A DNA stretch of 64,000 bases from Apostichopus japonicus (lineage: Eukaryota > Echinodermata > Holothuroidea > Aspidochirotida > Stichopodidae). Location: positions 3,268,501-3,332,500 of the forward strand of contig NC_092571.1 of assembly GCF_037975245.1 (NCBI RefSeq). Direction: 5' to 3'. This document shows, piece by piece, positions 1 to 14,500 of the stretch; position 1 is the first letter of the stretch; each line of letters starts with the position of its first letter. The position numbers were made by a program, and so were the translations under genes. The notes under the pieces were generated by a model, which had not been told where the DNA came from, searched no databases, and saw nothing but the letters and a program-made list of their open reading frames with translations.

Positions 1-3000
1 AAATTCAGGCTAGTTTAGTACTGTCTAAATGCCAGTGTGTTTTGCTGTTTGTCAGTAGAAGAAGAAAAGGCACTTGTAATATTTTGCCTGTAGACATGAA
101 AAACATAAAACAGATGATAACACAAACATGGCATGATTTCTGAATCCCATACAAAGCCCTTTATTACTGATTATTAATGGTAAATATAGCAAATATTATT
201 TCACTTTATTGGGCTGCTCTTACAAGCCTGTAGAGTAGTTGATGTGTATTGTAATTCATGGAAATGCCAGTGAGAAGGTGAACTTAGCCAGTAATTTTTT
301 TTTGAAGCGCTAGTATTGTTTACCAATGGGGCTCTCCCGAGGGTGCTGTCGTATCAGATCCACCTCTCTACAAATCTTGACGAGCTGCAGTCTACAACTG
401 AAGATCATAACAGTACCATGAGTAGATCACTGGTAGTATTTACAATTTCATTCGTAATTACTGAAGATGAGGTCTCTTGAAACGTATTTCCAAAGTTTCA
501 GGTCAAACTAAATGTTTTAAGCACCTCGACTTGTGCTTCCTAAAGCAGTTGTCTTTTTGGTACTAACTGCACAAGTGGGACCTTTAATCAGTCAATAACC
601 CAGCACATCTGCACACAAGTTCATATGGCGTGTTCCAATGCTTGTGAGGGGCTTACATGCTATTGTTACACGTAAACAGCATAGATCTCGGCACTAAGGC
701 TTGTACGGCCTTTTATGAAATTTTAGTGACATTTTCATGACCGTTACAGAATTGCCATATATTGTTGCTACAATAGTGTAGGTTGGCTTCTTTAATTCAT
801 GTTTCATACACATACAGTTTTATTGTAGTTAACCTGGTTGTCCTTTGAAAAAACCCAAGGATGGTTCGGTTGCCAAATGAGAAATTCAGTTGCCCACACC
901 ACCTGGCCATCAAACATACTGGCCTTTGATAAAATGAAGAGAAAAATGACATTAAAAAATTACACAAACATTTACCAAAATGCAACCCTAAGATAATAAT
1001 GGATCGGTATCCGCCCGAAGGTGCTCATGGAGCTTTGCAGAAACAGCAGAAAAGGTTACATAAATGAATATTTTAACAACAAATAACAACCAATGGTCTA
1101 CGATGTGATATAAGATTTCATAACAAAATGACTGATTTTTATAAACACCTCAAAGGTCCGGTTTGTGACTACAATTTTGAGAGAATACAGCCAGCTATAA
1201 ATTAACTTCCTCTTTGCCCTACAAAAATTAACACAACATGAACTATTGTAACAGTATTCCTGAGTAGTGTACTCCACTTATTTGGCAAAATATACCCTTT
1301 CATACATCAAATATGTTTTTTTGTCTAATGCCCAATGTTGTAAATTAGCCTCTTTGCAATGATTCTTCATTTGGCTTGAACACATCTTGCAAAAAAATAC
1401 CTTAAATGCTGTATTCTTAAAAGGACAGACAAGAGGAAACTTGACATCTTGACTAAATTCAAAGAAGGATATGTTTAATCAACCTGGCAAAATCGGCCTT
1501 GTTTTTGAAATAACAACATCTGAAGTTGATTGGTTTTGAGTGAACTTGTGTCAAACAGATTTTTAGTTTGGTTGTTACTTGTTTAACACCTTTTAGGTGT
1601 TAAAGGGATATTCCAGTAGCAGAAAATTCAACAATTTATCCTAAAGTGTCAAAATATTCCACACGGTTAGACTTGAAAACACATCTCAATTTGTCTTGTA
1701 CCTCACTGGAGATACAGTTGATCATTTTGATGGAATATATTATATGATTTTTTATTTCATGACTGGCTATGCCCTAGATTCCTCCAGGGAGTAGACCACA
1801 GTGGGTGTTCTGTGATGTCATCAAAGCTGATGTTCTCAAATGCTTTACTCTCCCATTATCATCCTTTTGATGATTTAACCTTTAAATTTGAAACCTTTGG
1901 AATGTTTCCTTTAGTTGTCATTGGTCTTTGCATAGAGAATTTCATCAAACTGTAATTCTTTAATTTGGTAATGGCTTTTTCCTTTATGCATATTAGTCAA
2001 CTAAATGTTATAAAGGAAACCAAATACAATTTGCAGCTCAATTGCTTTGACATCACTGATTCTGATATTGCCAGATGCATTCACCGAAATCTACCAAATT
2101 TGACAAAATTCATGAATATCTTTGTCATACAGGTTTTGACATAGAGATGCAGAAAAATTTCAGATAAATAATATTAACAATAATAAGAAAAACCATCAAG
2201 CATTTGATCTGAAATGCTCTCTTTATAGGTGGATACTGACTGAAGTGAAATCTACAGATATCTGGAGAGCATAAATCCTGAGACTTTGATGATAAAATAT
2301 CAGCTATCACCTTTTAAAGCTAAATTTTACATACTGTAGTCCTTGCACATAAGTTCTGTCCACCCCATTCCCACAAAACAACATAAATTTGGGCGTATAA
2401 AATTGCTGAGCATTTCTTCCAACCTGCTAAGATTCTCCCATTTGGCAAGCAAAACAGAGAAACTTGAATGCAGTTCCCTGTTTAAAGCAGATACATACGT
2501 TTACTGCAGAGTGTATAAGGTCAAGGAACATTAATGCTAACTAATTGATCCTTATACACATTGTATTCATGGTTGTTTTCATATTTATATTTGTATTTTT
2601 TTTTAATTTTCTTTTACTTATGTAGTACATAATGAGTGTCAAAAACAGAAAGAACTTTGTGATTCCTGAATTGTAAAATTAAACTTTTTTTTATAATATT
2701 CAGCTTCAAAAGCCTTCAACACGATTTCTTGAATCTCAAAAGATGAAATATGGAAAGAGTGTACAACATTTTTGTGAACTTGACTCAAGCTGCAGAATAA
2801 AGGAATGAACACAAGTAACATGTTGCCGTTTCTTTGCCCTGGGTGTAATGCAGAAGCCATAGTAGTAGGGATGTGCTCAGGAATATTTGAGTGCCAAACA
2901 GATTTGTGCGGAGTGGGATTCAAGTCCTGGGGCCCCTAGGGGTTGCAGGGGTGGGGGTTCCCCCTCCGAATTGGAAAATTTTGCAAATTTTGAAGTATGC

Positions 3001-3553
3001 TTAGATTGCAAATGGTGCTATCTTTATCCTATTCTGGCGCTAAATTCTGTGCCAAGTATTCACCCATATTTTAGTAACCGTAAAATTTGTTAAATTAATC
3101 ACCAAACAAGAATTGTCAGGCGGAAATGTTTAAATACTGTTCGTTGCAATACTGTCAAGTTGCATTTATTTTTAACTAAATTTGCTACACTCTGATGAAA
3201 CCATATTTTAATAAGTGAAAGGAAAGACCCAGTCCATGAAAACATCACATATCAATACTTCAACCCTCCAAATTCATGAATGAAAAGGAATGATCAATTG
3301 GTTTGCAAATGAAACAAAAACAACTTAATTTCGTGGGACACACAATTTTCCTGTACCGGATTAAAATAATTAATAACTTGGCAAGTAATGAGCAGGAATC
3401 AATTGTTTTATTTAACAAAATCACTCTTTGCAGAGTTTGCACCCAAATCATCTGTAAATATCACGAGTCTCGATCAGGCCGACACAAGAGTTACAAACTG
3501 ACTCAAAATGCAGCATTCTGTGACTTTCTTTAACCAAACCTCTGGTTGATCAA
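1..3553. other. Region downstream of the kinase gene, no gene recognised
   Basis: AT-rich sequence with only short, unconvincing open frames. At about 1599 a TTAAAGGGATATTCCAG-like start followed by TGTGATGTCATCA near 1811 looks like a MITE end, but I could not find the partner terminus. Around 2926-2975 there is a GC-rich patch of the kind seen at transposon ends. Confidence 0.5.
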
Positions 3554-3559
3554 TTTATT
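3554..3559 (-). promoter_or_regulatory. Candidate polyadenylation signal of the ethanolamine kinase gene
   Basis: AATAAA on the minus strand about 365 nt after the kinase stop codon. It is the first canonical hexamer I found in that direction, so it is a reasonable 3' end, but there is no transcript evidence. Confidence 0.35.
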
Positions 3560-3787
3560 TCTAATATTAACTTAAATTAAAACATCCAAAACTATTGTGA
3601 AAACTGCTGAATCTTAGTTACAGGGAGGGACAAAGAAATGAGTAGTATAAAAGGCAGATTAGGAAAATATGTTTTGCAGCATATTTTGTTTTTCATAAGT
3701 TTTCAAGATAATGCCTTTTTAATGAATAGTACAAACAGGATAACACTGGGGTTGATGAATAAATCTGGTAAAGCAAACCATACATCA

Positions 3788-3892
3788 CTGAACGTGTCAG
3801 TAATGCCTACTTAACTGAATGTGTCAGTAATACCTACGTAACTGAACGTGTCAGTAAGTACCTACGTTACTGAACGTGTCAGTAAGTACAGT
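3788..3892. repeat. Short tandem repeat in the kinase 3' UTR, about 3-4 units of ~31 bp
   Basis: The phrase GAACGTGTCAGTAA recurs four times with slight variation (CTGAACGTGTCAGTAA and CTGAATGTGTCAGTAA), separated by TACCTACGTTA-like spacers. It ends about 30 bp beyond the kinase stop codon, so it would be transcribed in the 3' UTR. Confidence 0.7.
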
Positions 3893-3922
3893 TCCGTAGA
3901 TGGAGGTACCACTCACGGCCGA

Positions 3923-5499
3923 TTATTCGGGCAACTTGAGAGCAAAAAACTTCTCCTTATTCTTAAAATATTCATTGAATCTGGCGATACCATAGCTGAA
4001 ATGAAAACAAATAGATAAAAAGAGCATTCTAAACGACTGCATGAAGAATACATTTGACAGTGAGTCTAGTTACAAATATTATTATCATCAATGACTAAGG
4101 CAGAGAATAGTTTAGAGTTCAATTATTTGTTTAACATTTATCGAAGGCTCAGACTTTCTATCCTCTCATTGAATACTGTGGTTCCTGTATACTAACCCGC
4201 TATACGTTCCCTAGAGCATTTTAGTCGTATTTTACGTAGTAGCTTCGACGGGGAATTCTGGCTCAATCAACTACGGCTCACGTAATAATTTATATGGTGA
4301 GCATACTTTTTCAACCTGTGCACCACGCCTATGGATTAAGCTTCCACATTTACTTACCTCAGTGGACGATTATTATCTTTTTAAATCTAACCTGAAGACT
4401 CATCTCTTTGAAAAGTATTTTTTAATCAAAATTGTTTATGTATTAATATTTTACATAGTATTCTTATTCTTGTATCAGAGAGTTTAACTTTTCTAATTTT
4501 TCACTGAATTTGATAATTTTGTTTCAATGCTTGTAATTTATATACTGTACGACAGGTTGAGATGTTTTTACATGTAATACTCTTTTTAAGAATATATTTA
4601 CATTACATTTAGACTTTGTCCCTTCATGACATTCTCCTAATTACCTTTCTATTCTACTGTCCATCTTTTGTAAAAAGAAGGCTCGTGCTCGAAAATAAAA
4701 CACTCAAGCTTTCCAGAGGTTCCTGTAGGTTCCTCTTGAGTCAAACTCTGTATTGCTCAATCCCCTTCTGGGAGGCTTTTCAGATATGACTGATTATTGA
4801 AGACATTTTAAGTCTGATTTTTTTTGGGCCAAATATACTGTTATGGAATGTCTCCATCACATCAAAATTGACTAAACCCAGTGTACAAGTTGCTGTAGTT
4901 GATCAAATCAAAACATTTCTTAATAAAAACTTTAAAAAAACCCCATAAAAACACATCATGAAATTATTACACCACACGTTAGCCAAACTTAGAAACTTGC
5001 TACAATGTAAGTTATTTTCAAGCTCATCCACCAGATTGTTTAGCCTAACCAGTTGTTTGTTGTCTCTTACCATTGGTCCAGTTATTTGATTAGGAGATTT
5101 AAAGAGGATTAAACTGACAACGTGCACACTAAACTGGATTTGACAACAATCAAAGCGCCGTTTTTCATCTTATTCAGCTCTGTAAATTACTACTATTGTA
5201 ATCCTTGATCAAAGGCAAAGTAAAACTCAAAACTTTGCATATACAGTAGATGCATTTGACAGCTTCTTGTGAATAGGATGTGTGTCACTTTTTATCGACG
5301 ATAAAAATATAATAAATACTGATGCCCACCCAGTTGTTACTTCCCACATTATAAAGGATAATATATTAACAGAGCTTTACATATGCAGTGACTGTTGCCA
5401 CTTGTTAACATGATTGGTTACTACAATTCAGAACAAAGCAATTTATCAGGTTTATTAGCTAATTGTTGACTTGTTGCACATCACTATAACAATCTAACA

Positions 5500-5540
<41 letters not shown>

Positions 5541-8500
5541 ATAATACAGTCTTCCCAAAGTTAACTTTCTACAGATAAGGCTTTAATGTCACATGTTGAC
5601 CTCTGCTGACATTTTGACCCCAATTAAAAACAATAAGGACCTTGTACTCATCACACTAAAGCCAACTGCCAAGTATGGCATATGTAAACATTCTCCTTTT
5701 TGAAAAGATGCTGACATTTTGACCCCAATTAAAAACAATAGGGACCTTGTACTCATAACACTAAAGCCATCTGCAATTTATAGCATATGTAAACATTCTC
5801 CTCTTTGAGTAATAAGTTACAAGGTTATCAGCTTCTGACCTTCATTGACCTCACATTGAACTTTGGACCAAACACCAGTGTTAATTTCAGTTTCTTTTGA
5901 TAGGCACCAAATGTCACCTGTGCTCTACATCCTACACATCCGAATTTCTACATCAAGATAATCTGTCTGCTTCAAACCATGAGAAATTGGGTTCTGAATT
6001 GAACATTTAAATTATTACATCGAGCCAGGGCTCGGGTGCAAGGGCAAACATAGACAACCTGACACACAACCGAAAACATAAACTTAAAGTCGATAAAATT
6101 AAAGTTATCAAGTCTGCGAGAAGGTTCATCTCAAATATAATAAGCAGAGATACTCACTCTAGAAAGTCGAAGTCTATGGTAGAGTTGTGGGCTTGTATAA
6201 GACCCCATGTCCCCCAAAAGAAGTGAGCAGCCTGGAAGGTAGCATGGACAGAGGAAAGAAGAAGGAAAATATATGTACACTCCGAGATAAACGTGGACAA
6301 TGTGATATACGTCCACTCGAATGTAACAAGTCCTAAACATACTCATTTTTAAGTGTGTACTGTACAATCCCAACCAAAGAATTTTTGGTAGAGGAAATCA
6401 CTAGGCTTGGATGCCTCTTAAAATTTTGGGAGTCTAGTATTATTAGCTCAAGGTGTCGGAGACTCCAATTAGAGCCGCAACTCCGTCGTTCAACACAATG
6501 ACAAAAAAAAAAAAAGAATTGTTTTTGTTAGTAGGCATAAATACAGTCAGTTAATATAAGCAGTAATGACTGTAAGGTACAGTATCATACACTGGGTCAA
6601 ATTGCATTCACACTAAAATACAATAGTGACAAACAATTTGTACTTTCATGCATCATACTTTTCTCCCTTGTTATTTGCTTTATAAAAATTCCCAAATATG
6701 CTTCCTTGGAAATTTATGTAGGATCCTAGGCCTAAAAACTTTCCATGATTGATTTAATGACTGCAGTTTTCACGCAACATGGGTTATACTGAGCAAAATG
6801 TGCAAAATATTAGGAGACTTTGAAAGCTGTTTGCTGTCCTTCTAGACACAATACTTTGCACAAAAAACAGCACAGATGTCTCTGCCAAACTTAGATTTTG
6901 ATGTGTAACAAATCTGCTTGCTCTAGGAACAGTTTTTATGGAAGAACAGCGGAGTTCTTGCGCATTATCTTGCGATGAAGACGAATGGAAGAATGTTTTA
7001 CAAAGATTGGGAGTTGAACACCAGATGAGCAACTCCAGATAAGCAACCCCAGTTGCTCAACTCAGCAGAAGTCAGGACTCTGAGTAGGAATAGTGTAATA
7101 CTCACCTAAGCCTTAAAAAGTGTTCTTGACAGAATCATCAAGCTGCATACTATTGCTAACCCCTTCAAACTGGTATTTGGATGGTAAAATGTTTGGCGAT
7201 GAAAATTACACTTTTTGTTCGTAACCAGCTATTTGACAAGCAAAGACAGGTTTGCATCCTCTTGACAACCAGTCAAAGATCTACACAACAGGGTTATTGA
7301 AGTCTATATAGGACTTCCACATTTCACAAGTGTATTTTTAACTGCTCCACGGTTCCCTCCTTGAGATACCATGTCTACAAGCAGGGGGAAACACACATAC
7401 ATATATGCAAATGCATCTACATAAACACATGCACCTCATCAACATTGCATAGGCTTATGATGGCCATCGAAATCACTCACTAATGAAAATTTGTTGGCTA
7501 AAACGTAGAGCTTCTCTACTTGAAGGTCAGTGATGGGTTCTGCAATCTTGTTTAATTCATTCCAAGCCTTGAGATATTCTCGTATCCATTTCAGTTGGTG
7601 TTCCTTCTCAGGATACAGGTTATAGTCGACCTCATCAACACCTGTTTATCGTAGATGAAAAAAAATAAACATTATTAATATAAACCAGCGACACACATTG
7701 GCTAGCATTCATAGAAACTTCAGTCTGGGTTGTTGCATCAACTGAAAGAAACATGTTTGATATATAAACAACACATTAATTGGCTGTAACAATGACAAAC
7801 ATTGTCTCAAACAGATAGCTTGTGGGTATCCATATTACTGCAAGCATAGGCGTAGGAGCCCAATTGGATTTGGAGGGGCTGTAATGACTTGCTCGAAAAA
7901 TATAACCAAAATTTTTCGCGCGGTCCGTGCGCGTTCAATATGTTAATGTACATATCATATAGGCTTTTACATTAGTAATGGCGAATTTGTCAGGCATGCT
8001 TAGAACTTTATTTTAATTACCAAGGATATTTTTTTTAAACTATTCATTTCCTTTAGCTACATCATTACAATTTATTTGCTCTCAGTAGGTGCCCGAAAAA
8101 TTCTCAGCATATTGCCCAAAGTTTCACAAAAACATTTGGTTGGGAGGACTGCATCCCCCCCAGCCCCCCCCCCGCCTCATACGCCTATGACTGCAAGCAT
8201 TATAGTATGTTAGTTAAACTTGATGTAGCGCTTTATAGACACAAGCTTAACTTCAAAGAAGCAAGAGGAAACGCTCCTGTGGACCACTAACTATGTCATT
8301 GTCTGCTGGAAGGCGCTGTTAACCACAAGTCCATGATCAGACTTACTTTGCTATTGTTCTCAGACATTAGCAGCTTGGGCACATTTGTATCAGGTGTTGT
8401 ACATTAGCTCTCGTAACATTTGTGTCTGTGTGCACTCAACAACAGTGATTAATGTACATGCATCATGAGTATCTCTCCCCCTGTGCCGGCACAGACGGTT

Positions 8501-11500
8501 TAGATTTGCGAGCCTCCCCTTAACTGACTGCACATATTAGAAGCACGGCAGAAGTTGTTAATTCATGAGCTTGTTATGCTAATTAGTAGTTTAGTTTAGA
8601 GACCCCAGGATCAGGAAGCGTTACATTAGCTTATTTCAGACCCTCTTCATGTTAGATCATGGATGAACACCACCTTATTTCAAGCCCTCTCTTTTCGATA
8701 AGTTTTCAGAGGATAACGAGGCAGGGGTGTGGCTCCCATTCCTGCTCTTGGGACCGCCGTTTAACGTCCACATCCGATGGACAAGAGTGTATACCCCAGC
8801 ATCAGACCACTCTCTTAATTACTGAGGTAGGCAAAGGCACCCCACATTCAACATCACTGCAGTGCCTGTTGTTTTGCTGATGAACTTCAGGATAAAAGTC
8901 TCCAACATCCCAATGAACAGAGGAACAGGCAATGGCCACAGTCACACTTACTGAGGATTGAAACTGACCCAAGTAGCAGCTTGAGGATTGAGAACTGAAT
9001 CTCTTCCACCTTCCCCATGCCCCCTCCACCCCACACACATTTCTTTGCTACAGCTTACGCTTTTTTACAGTTCGATGAATATTTCTTCAAAAGCTGCATT
9101 TTTGTTTCAGCTGCAGCAACTCTACCAATTCAGGGACTAATTTATCCAGTATAGCATTGCCTAATGTGAAAATTGCTATACAAGTCCCAAGATGTATAGC
9201 AGTCATAGCATTTTATAAGAGATCAAATTCAATGCCTTCAAAACTACTATGCAAAATTTTAACACTAAATTATTCAGTGGAATTGTACTGATCCAAGTTT
9301 GTTTAAAATTATAACGGCATGCCGCTCTCCAACTTTTTGTTCATTGTACAAATTTGTTGTTCGCACACTTTTGTTAACATTAGTATTACTCACTGGCAAA
9401 CCGGCACAAACATTGCTTCACAGATGCCAATAAATTTTAATACAAGAACATTGTTTTTTGCCACAACAAACAGTTGTAGTATATGAGATGCCATTACTGC
9501 AAGCAAAGCTAAAGTTAGTTTGATAATTGTAAATGTTATCGCTTACCGCAGTACTCATCAAAATGGTTCCCGATTTCAAAGGCTTGAAAGTTGTAGTTGG
9601 CATACTCATAGTCAATGAAGTAAACTTTATCTGCAGAAAGCAAGAAGAAAGTATAAACACCAATCGGAACCAACTGACAGAAATATTATAATCTTGATGA
9701 GCATATACATTTCACACTATAGTTGATTCCTTATTAACCAATATGTGCGCATACACTATGAACCTATTTATTGATCAATATGTGCGCATACACTATGAAC
9801 CTATTTATTGACCAATATGTGCGCATATACTATCAACCTATTTATTGACTTATATGTGCACATACACTAGGAACCTATTTATTGATCAATATGTGCGCAT
9901 ACACTATGAACCTATTTATTGACCAATATGTGCACATACACTATGAACCTATTTATTGACCAATATGTGCGCATACACTATGAAGCTATTTATCGAGCAA
10001 TATGTGCGCATATACTATCAACCTATTTATTGACTTATATGTGCACATACACTAGGAACCTATTTATTGATCAATATGTGCGCATACACTATGAACCTAT
10101 TTATTGACCAATATGTGCGCATATACTATCAACCTATTTATTGACTTATATGTGCACATACACTATGAACCTATTTATTGACCAATATGTGCACATACAC
10201 TATGAACCTATTTATTGACCAATATGTGCGCATACACTATGAAGCTATTTATCGAGCAATATGTGCGCATATACTATCAACCTATTTATTGACTTATATG
10301 TGCACATACACTAGGAACCTATTTATTGATCAATATGTGCGCATACACTAAGAACCTATTTATTGACCAATATGTGCACATACACTAGGAACCTATTTAT
10401 TGACCAATATGTGCGCATACACTATGAACCTATTATTGAGCAATATGTGCGCATACACTAAGAACCTATTATTGACCAATATGTGCGCATACACTAAGAA
10501 CCTATTATTGACCAATATGTGCTCATACACTATGAACCTATTTATTGACCAATATGTGCACATTCACTATTCACCTTTTTATCGACCGATATGTGCACAT
10601 ACACTATTCACCTATTTATTGACCAATATGTGCGAATACACTATGAACCTATTTATTGACCAATATGTGCACATACACTATGAACCTATTTATCGACCAA
10701 TATGTGCACATTCACTATGAACCTATTTATTGACCAATATGTGCACATACACTATGAACCTATTTATCGACCAATATGTGCACATTCACTATGAACCTAT
10801 TCATCGACCGATATGTGCACATACACTATGAACCTATTTATTGACCAATATGTGCGCATACACTAGGAACCTATTTATTGACCAATATGTGCGCATATAC
10901 TATCAACCTATTTATTGACTTATATGTGCACATACACTAGGAACCTATTTATTGACCAATATGTGTGCATACACTATGAACCTATTATTGACCAATATGT
11001 GCGCATACACTAAGAACCTATTATTGACCAATATGTGCGCATACACTATGAACCTATTATTGACCAATATGTGCGCATACACTATGAACCTATTATTGAC
11101 CAGTATGTGCTCATACACTATGAACCTATTTATTGACCAATATGTGCACATTCACTATGAACCTATTTATCGACCGATATGTACACATACACTATTCACC
11201 TATTTATTGACCAATATGTGCGCATACACTATGAACCTATTTATTGACCAATATGTGCACATACACTATGAACCTATTTATCGACCAATATGTGCACATT
11301 CACTATGAACCTATTCATCGACCGATATGTGCACATACACTATTCACCTATTTATTGACCAATATGTGCGCATACACTAAGAACCTATTTATTGACCAAT
11401 ATGTGCACATACACTATGAACCTATTTATTGACCAATATGTGCGCATACACTATGAAGCTATTTATCGAGCAATATGTGCGCATATACTATCAACCTATT

Positions 11501-14500
11501 TATTGACTTATATGTGCACATACACTAGGAACCTATTTATTGACCAATATGTGCGCATACACTATGTGCACATACATATACTACAATATGTGCACATGCA
11601 CTACAGTATGAACCTATTTATTGACCAATATGTGCGCATACACTATGAAGCTATTTATCGAGCAATATGTGCGCATATACTATCAACCTATTTATTGACT
11701 TATATGTGCACATACACTAGGAACCTATTTATTGACCAATATGTGCGCATACACTATGTGCACATACATATACTACAATATGTGCACATGCACTACAGTA
11801 TGAACCTATTTATTGACCAATATGTGCGCATACACTATGAACCTATTTATTGACCAATATGTGCGCATACACTATGAACCTATTTATTGACCAATATGTG
11901 CGCATATACTATCAACCTATTTATTGACCAATATGTGCGCATACACTATGAACCTATTTATTGACCAACATGTGCGCATTTACTATGAACCTATTTATTG
12001 ACCAATATGTGCACATACACTATCAACCTATTTAAGAATGAAATTTATAAGGAATTCAGTTGAATGAACGTGATCATTTTAATTCAGCTGCAATTTTCAG
12101 CAAGGATTAGTGAAATATTAACTGATTGCACTTGTCAACTGACCAGAGAAACTGGGGACAATTTATATTATATCTGCTGCATAACTATGCACACTAAAGA
12201 TTTGAAAGTGTTTCAGTTTTCAATGCTTTCAGAAGAGGATTTCATTAATAATTAGTCTCTTCACTTCATGATTGGCCGAACTAATTTACTGCTGCAGGCT
12301 AGGAATTGATCAAATTAATCGTAATTGCAAGATAAGGGCAGTGACTAGTAATTGCAGGATTAGGGCAGTGACCTTAGTAACCATACCTGAGAACTGGGCA
12401 CAAACTCTAGTAGCTCTTTCGATTGGGAACTGATCCTAGGAACTCTGATTGAGGGACCCTGGTCGCTCTCACTCCGGATTGGGAAATATCTATAGCAACT
12501 GTGATCCACTGAACCTAGTAACGGTAACAGAGGGATGGGACGGACCTAAGTCACTCTTGACTTGGGATCGGCAACTGTCGATAGTAACGGTCATTGGGGA
12601 TTGGGCACTCACCCTAGACTGGGAACTGATTCTAGCTGAGGTCCCTCGAGACTGACCCTAGTCACTCTCAACAGAAGAAGGAACTGATCATAGTAAATGT
12701 CATTCAGGATTTTACACTGGCTCTAGTAACTGTATGGACAAAATGGGTGACTGGCCCTAATAACACATAGGGAGCTGACCCTTGAAACATATCTCTTAGG
12801 ATAGTGAACTGATCATAGTAAACGTCATTCAGGATTTTGCACTGGTCTTAGCGACTGTATTGACGAATGGGTGACTGGACCTAGTAACACATAGGGAGCT
12901 GACCTTAGTAACACATACGGAGCTGACCCTACTAACACATAGGGAGCTGACCCTAGTACAGTAACTATCTCTGAGGATTGGACACTGACCATAGTAATTT
13001 AGGGCTTGAAACTGATCCAAGCAACCTGAACTGATGGTTGGACACTGACCCCAGTAACTATCGATGGGGTCTTGGGATGTGACTGAGGAATAGGAATGGA
13101 TCCAAATACGATCCAAACTGTGTGAAAAAGTGAAAAAGGTTGGAACTGAATCTAGCTAATATATGCAATATCATCATTTAACTAACTTGCTCAACATATC
13201 TAATGCTTGGAGCTAAACGTTAGATATTGACTTACAAAACGAGGAAGATCATTTAATCTTTTAATAAGGATTATAATTCTGATTTACTTTCTTGTTTATC
13301 GTGAATGATATTGGCAAGGAGTAGATCATTGTGAGCAAACACGACAGGCGATTTCAGAGGCAGGAGGACTTCTTCGAGCTGTTTCATCTCTTCCTCAAGA
13401 CGTTCATGAGAAGGACCCTCTTTAACATACCTGTAAAATTAATTTGAAAAGGTAATGATAATTACATCTTGTGGTAACTTTTCAGAGAAATCATCCACAG
13501 TAATGTATGTCGTCCAGTCACAGAGTTGTTGACAATTGACAATTCGTAATCATGGACGTTAAATATGAATCTAAGAGACTGACTTCCGTCAGCTTGTGGC
13601 TTTGATAAGCCAGTGGAGCTTCTTTGCGAGTTCTTGCTTGCAGGAGGTTCTGCTTGCAGGAGAATACATACTGTACATACAATACGATAAATATATAGAC
13701 AATGCACAAGAGTACCAACAATTTGGGGCAGATTTCATTTCCTGGATGACTCCAATATACATACATATTGCTGAAGATCTCTTAAGATCTATTTTATATT
13801 GGGCCTGTTCACTAATAACTGAACTGAAATTGACCAAACTATGTTCACCCAAAATATTATCATATGCCTCACAGCTTTAATTTTGGAGCTAACATGTTTC
13901 CAAGGATTACATACTTTGACACATGTTGACTTCATGTGACCTTTGACCTCTACCAATTTCGATAGGTTCTTGCACTCACAAAGCTGGTTCCAGATACTAA
14001 GTACACTTCCACAAATTCCTACTTTTGAGTTATTATGTTTAAAAGGTTTTACAAACTTTGACTTGGATTGTCTGCAAATGACCTTTCACCTCCACCAATT
14101 TCAATAGGATTCTTGTAAGCTGGATCTACATGTACATCATACGTAGTTCAACAAAGATGACCTTTTTGAGTTATCCTGTTTACAATGCTTTCAGACTTTG
14201 ACCTCTGTTGACCCAAAATGACCATTGATCTTCACAGGAAGAAATAGAGTTCTTGTACTCAATAAGACGGATCCACATACCAAGTATGAAGTTAATCCAC
14301 CACGAACGTTTCGAGTTACAGTGTTTACAAGCAAGTATCACATACACACACACAAAGGCGCACACACACGAACACAAATACACGCACGCAATTACCATCG
14401 CATAGATTCCTTCTGCCTCCAGCAAGGAATAAAAAATCATCCAAAATGAATTAAAAAGTCTGTTAATTGGATGGTCACCCAATGAGATGTGTAATTAACA

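Noticed and set aside
9919-11853. Long repeat-rich open frames on both strands across the 37-bp minisatellite
   Set aside because: The unit length is not a multiple of 3 and no unit frame contains a stop, so all frames stay open; the peptides are just translated repeats.
9732-12034. CRISPR-like array
   Set aside because: Units are contiguous with no unique spacers, and this is animal nuclear DNA.
13596-13880. Overlapping open frames on both strands near 13.5-13.9 kb
   Set aside because: They lie next to, not within, the kinase exon at 13288-13430 and show no protein similarity or splice-bounded structure.
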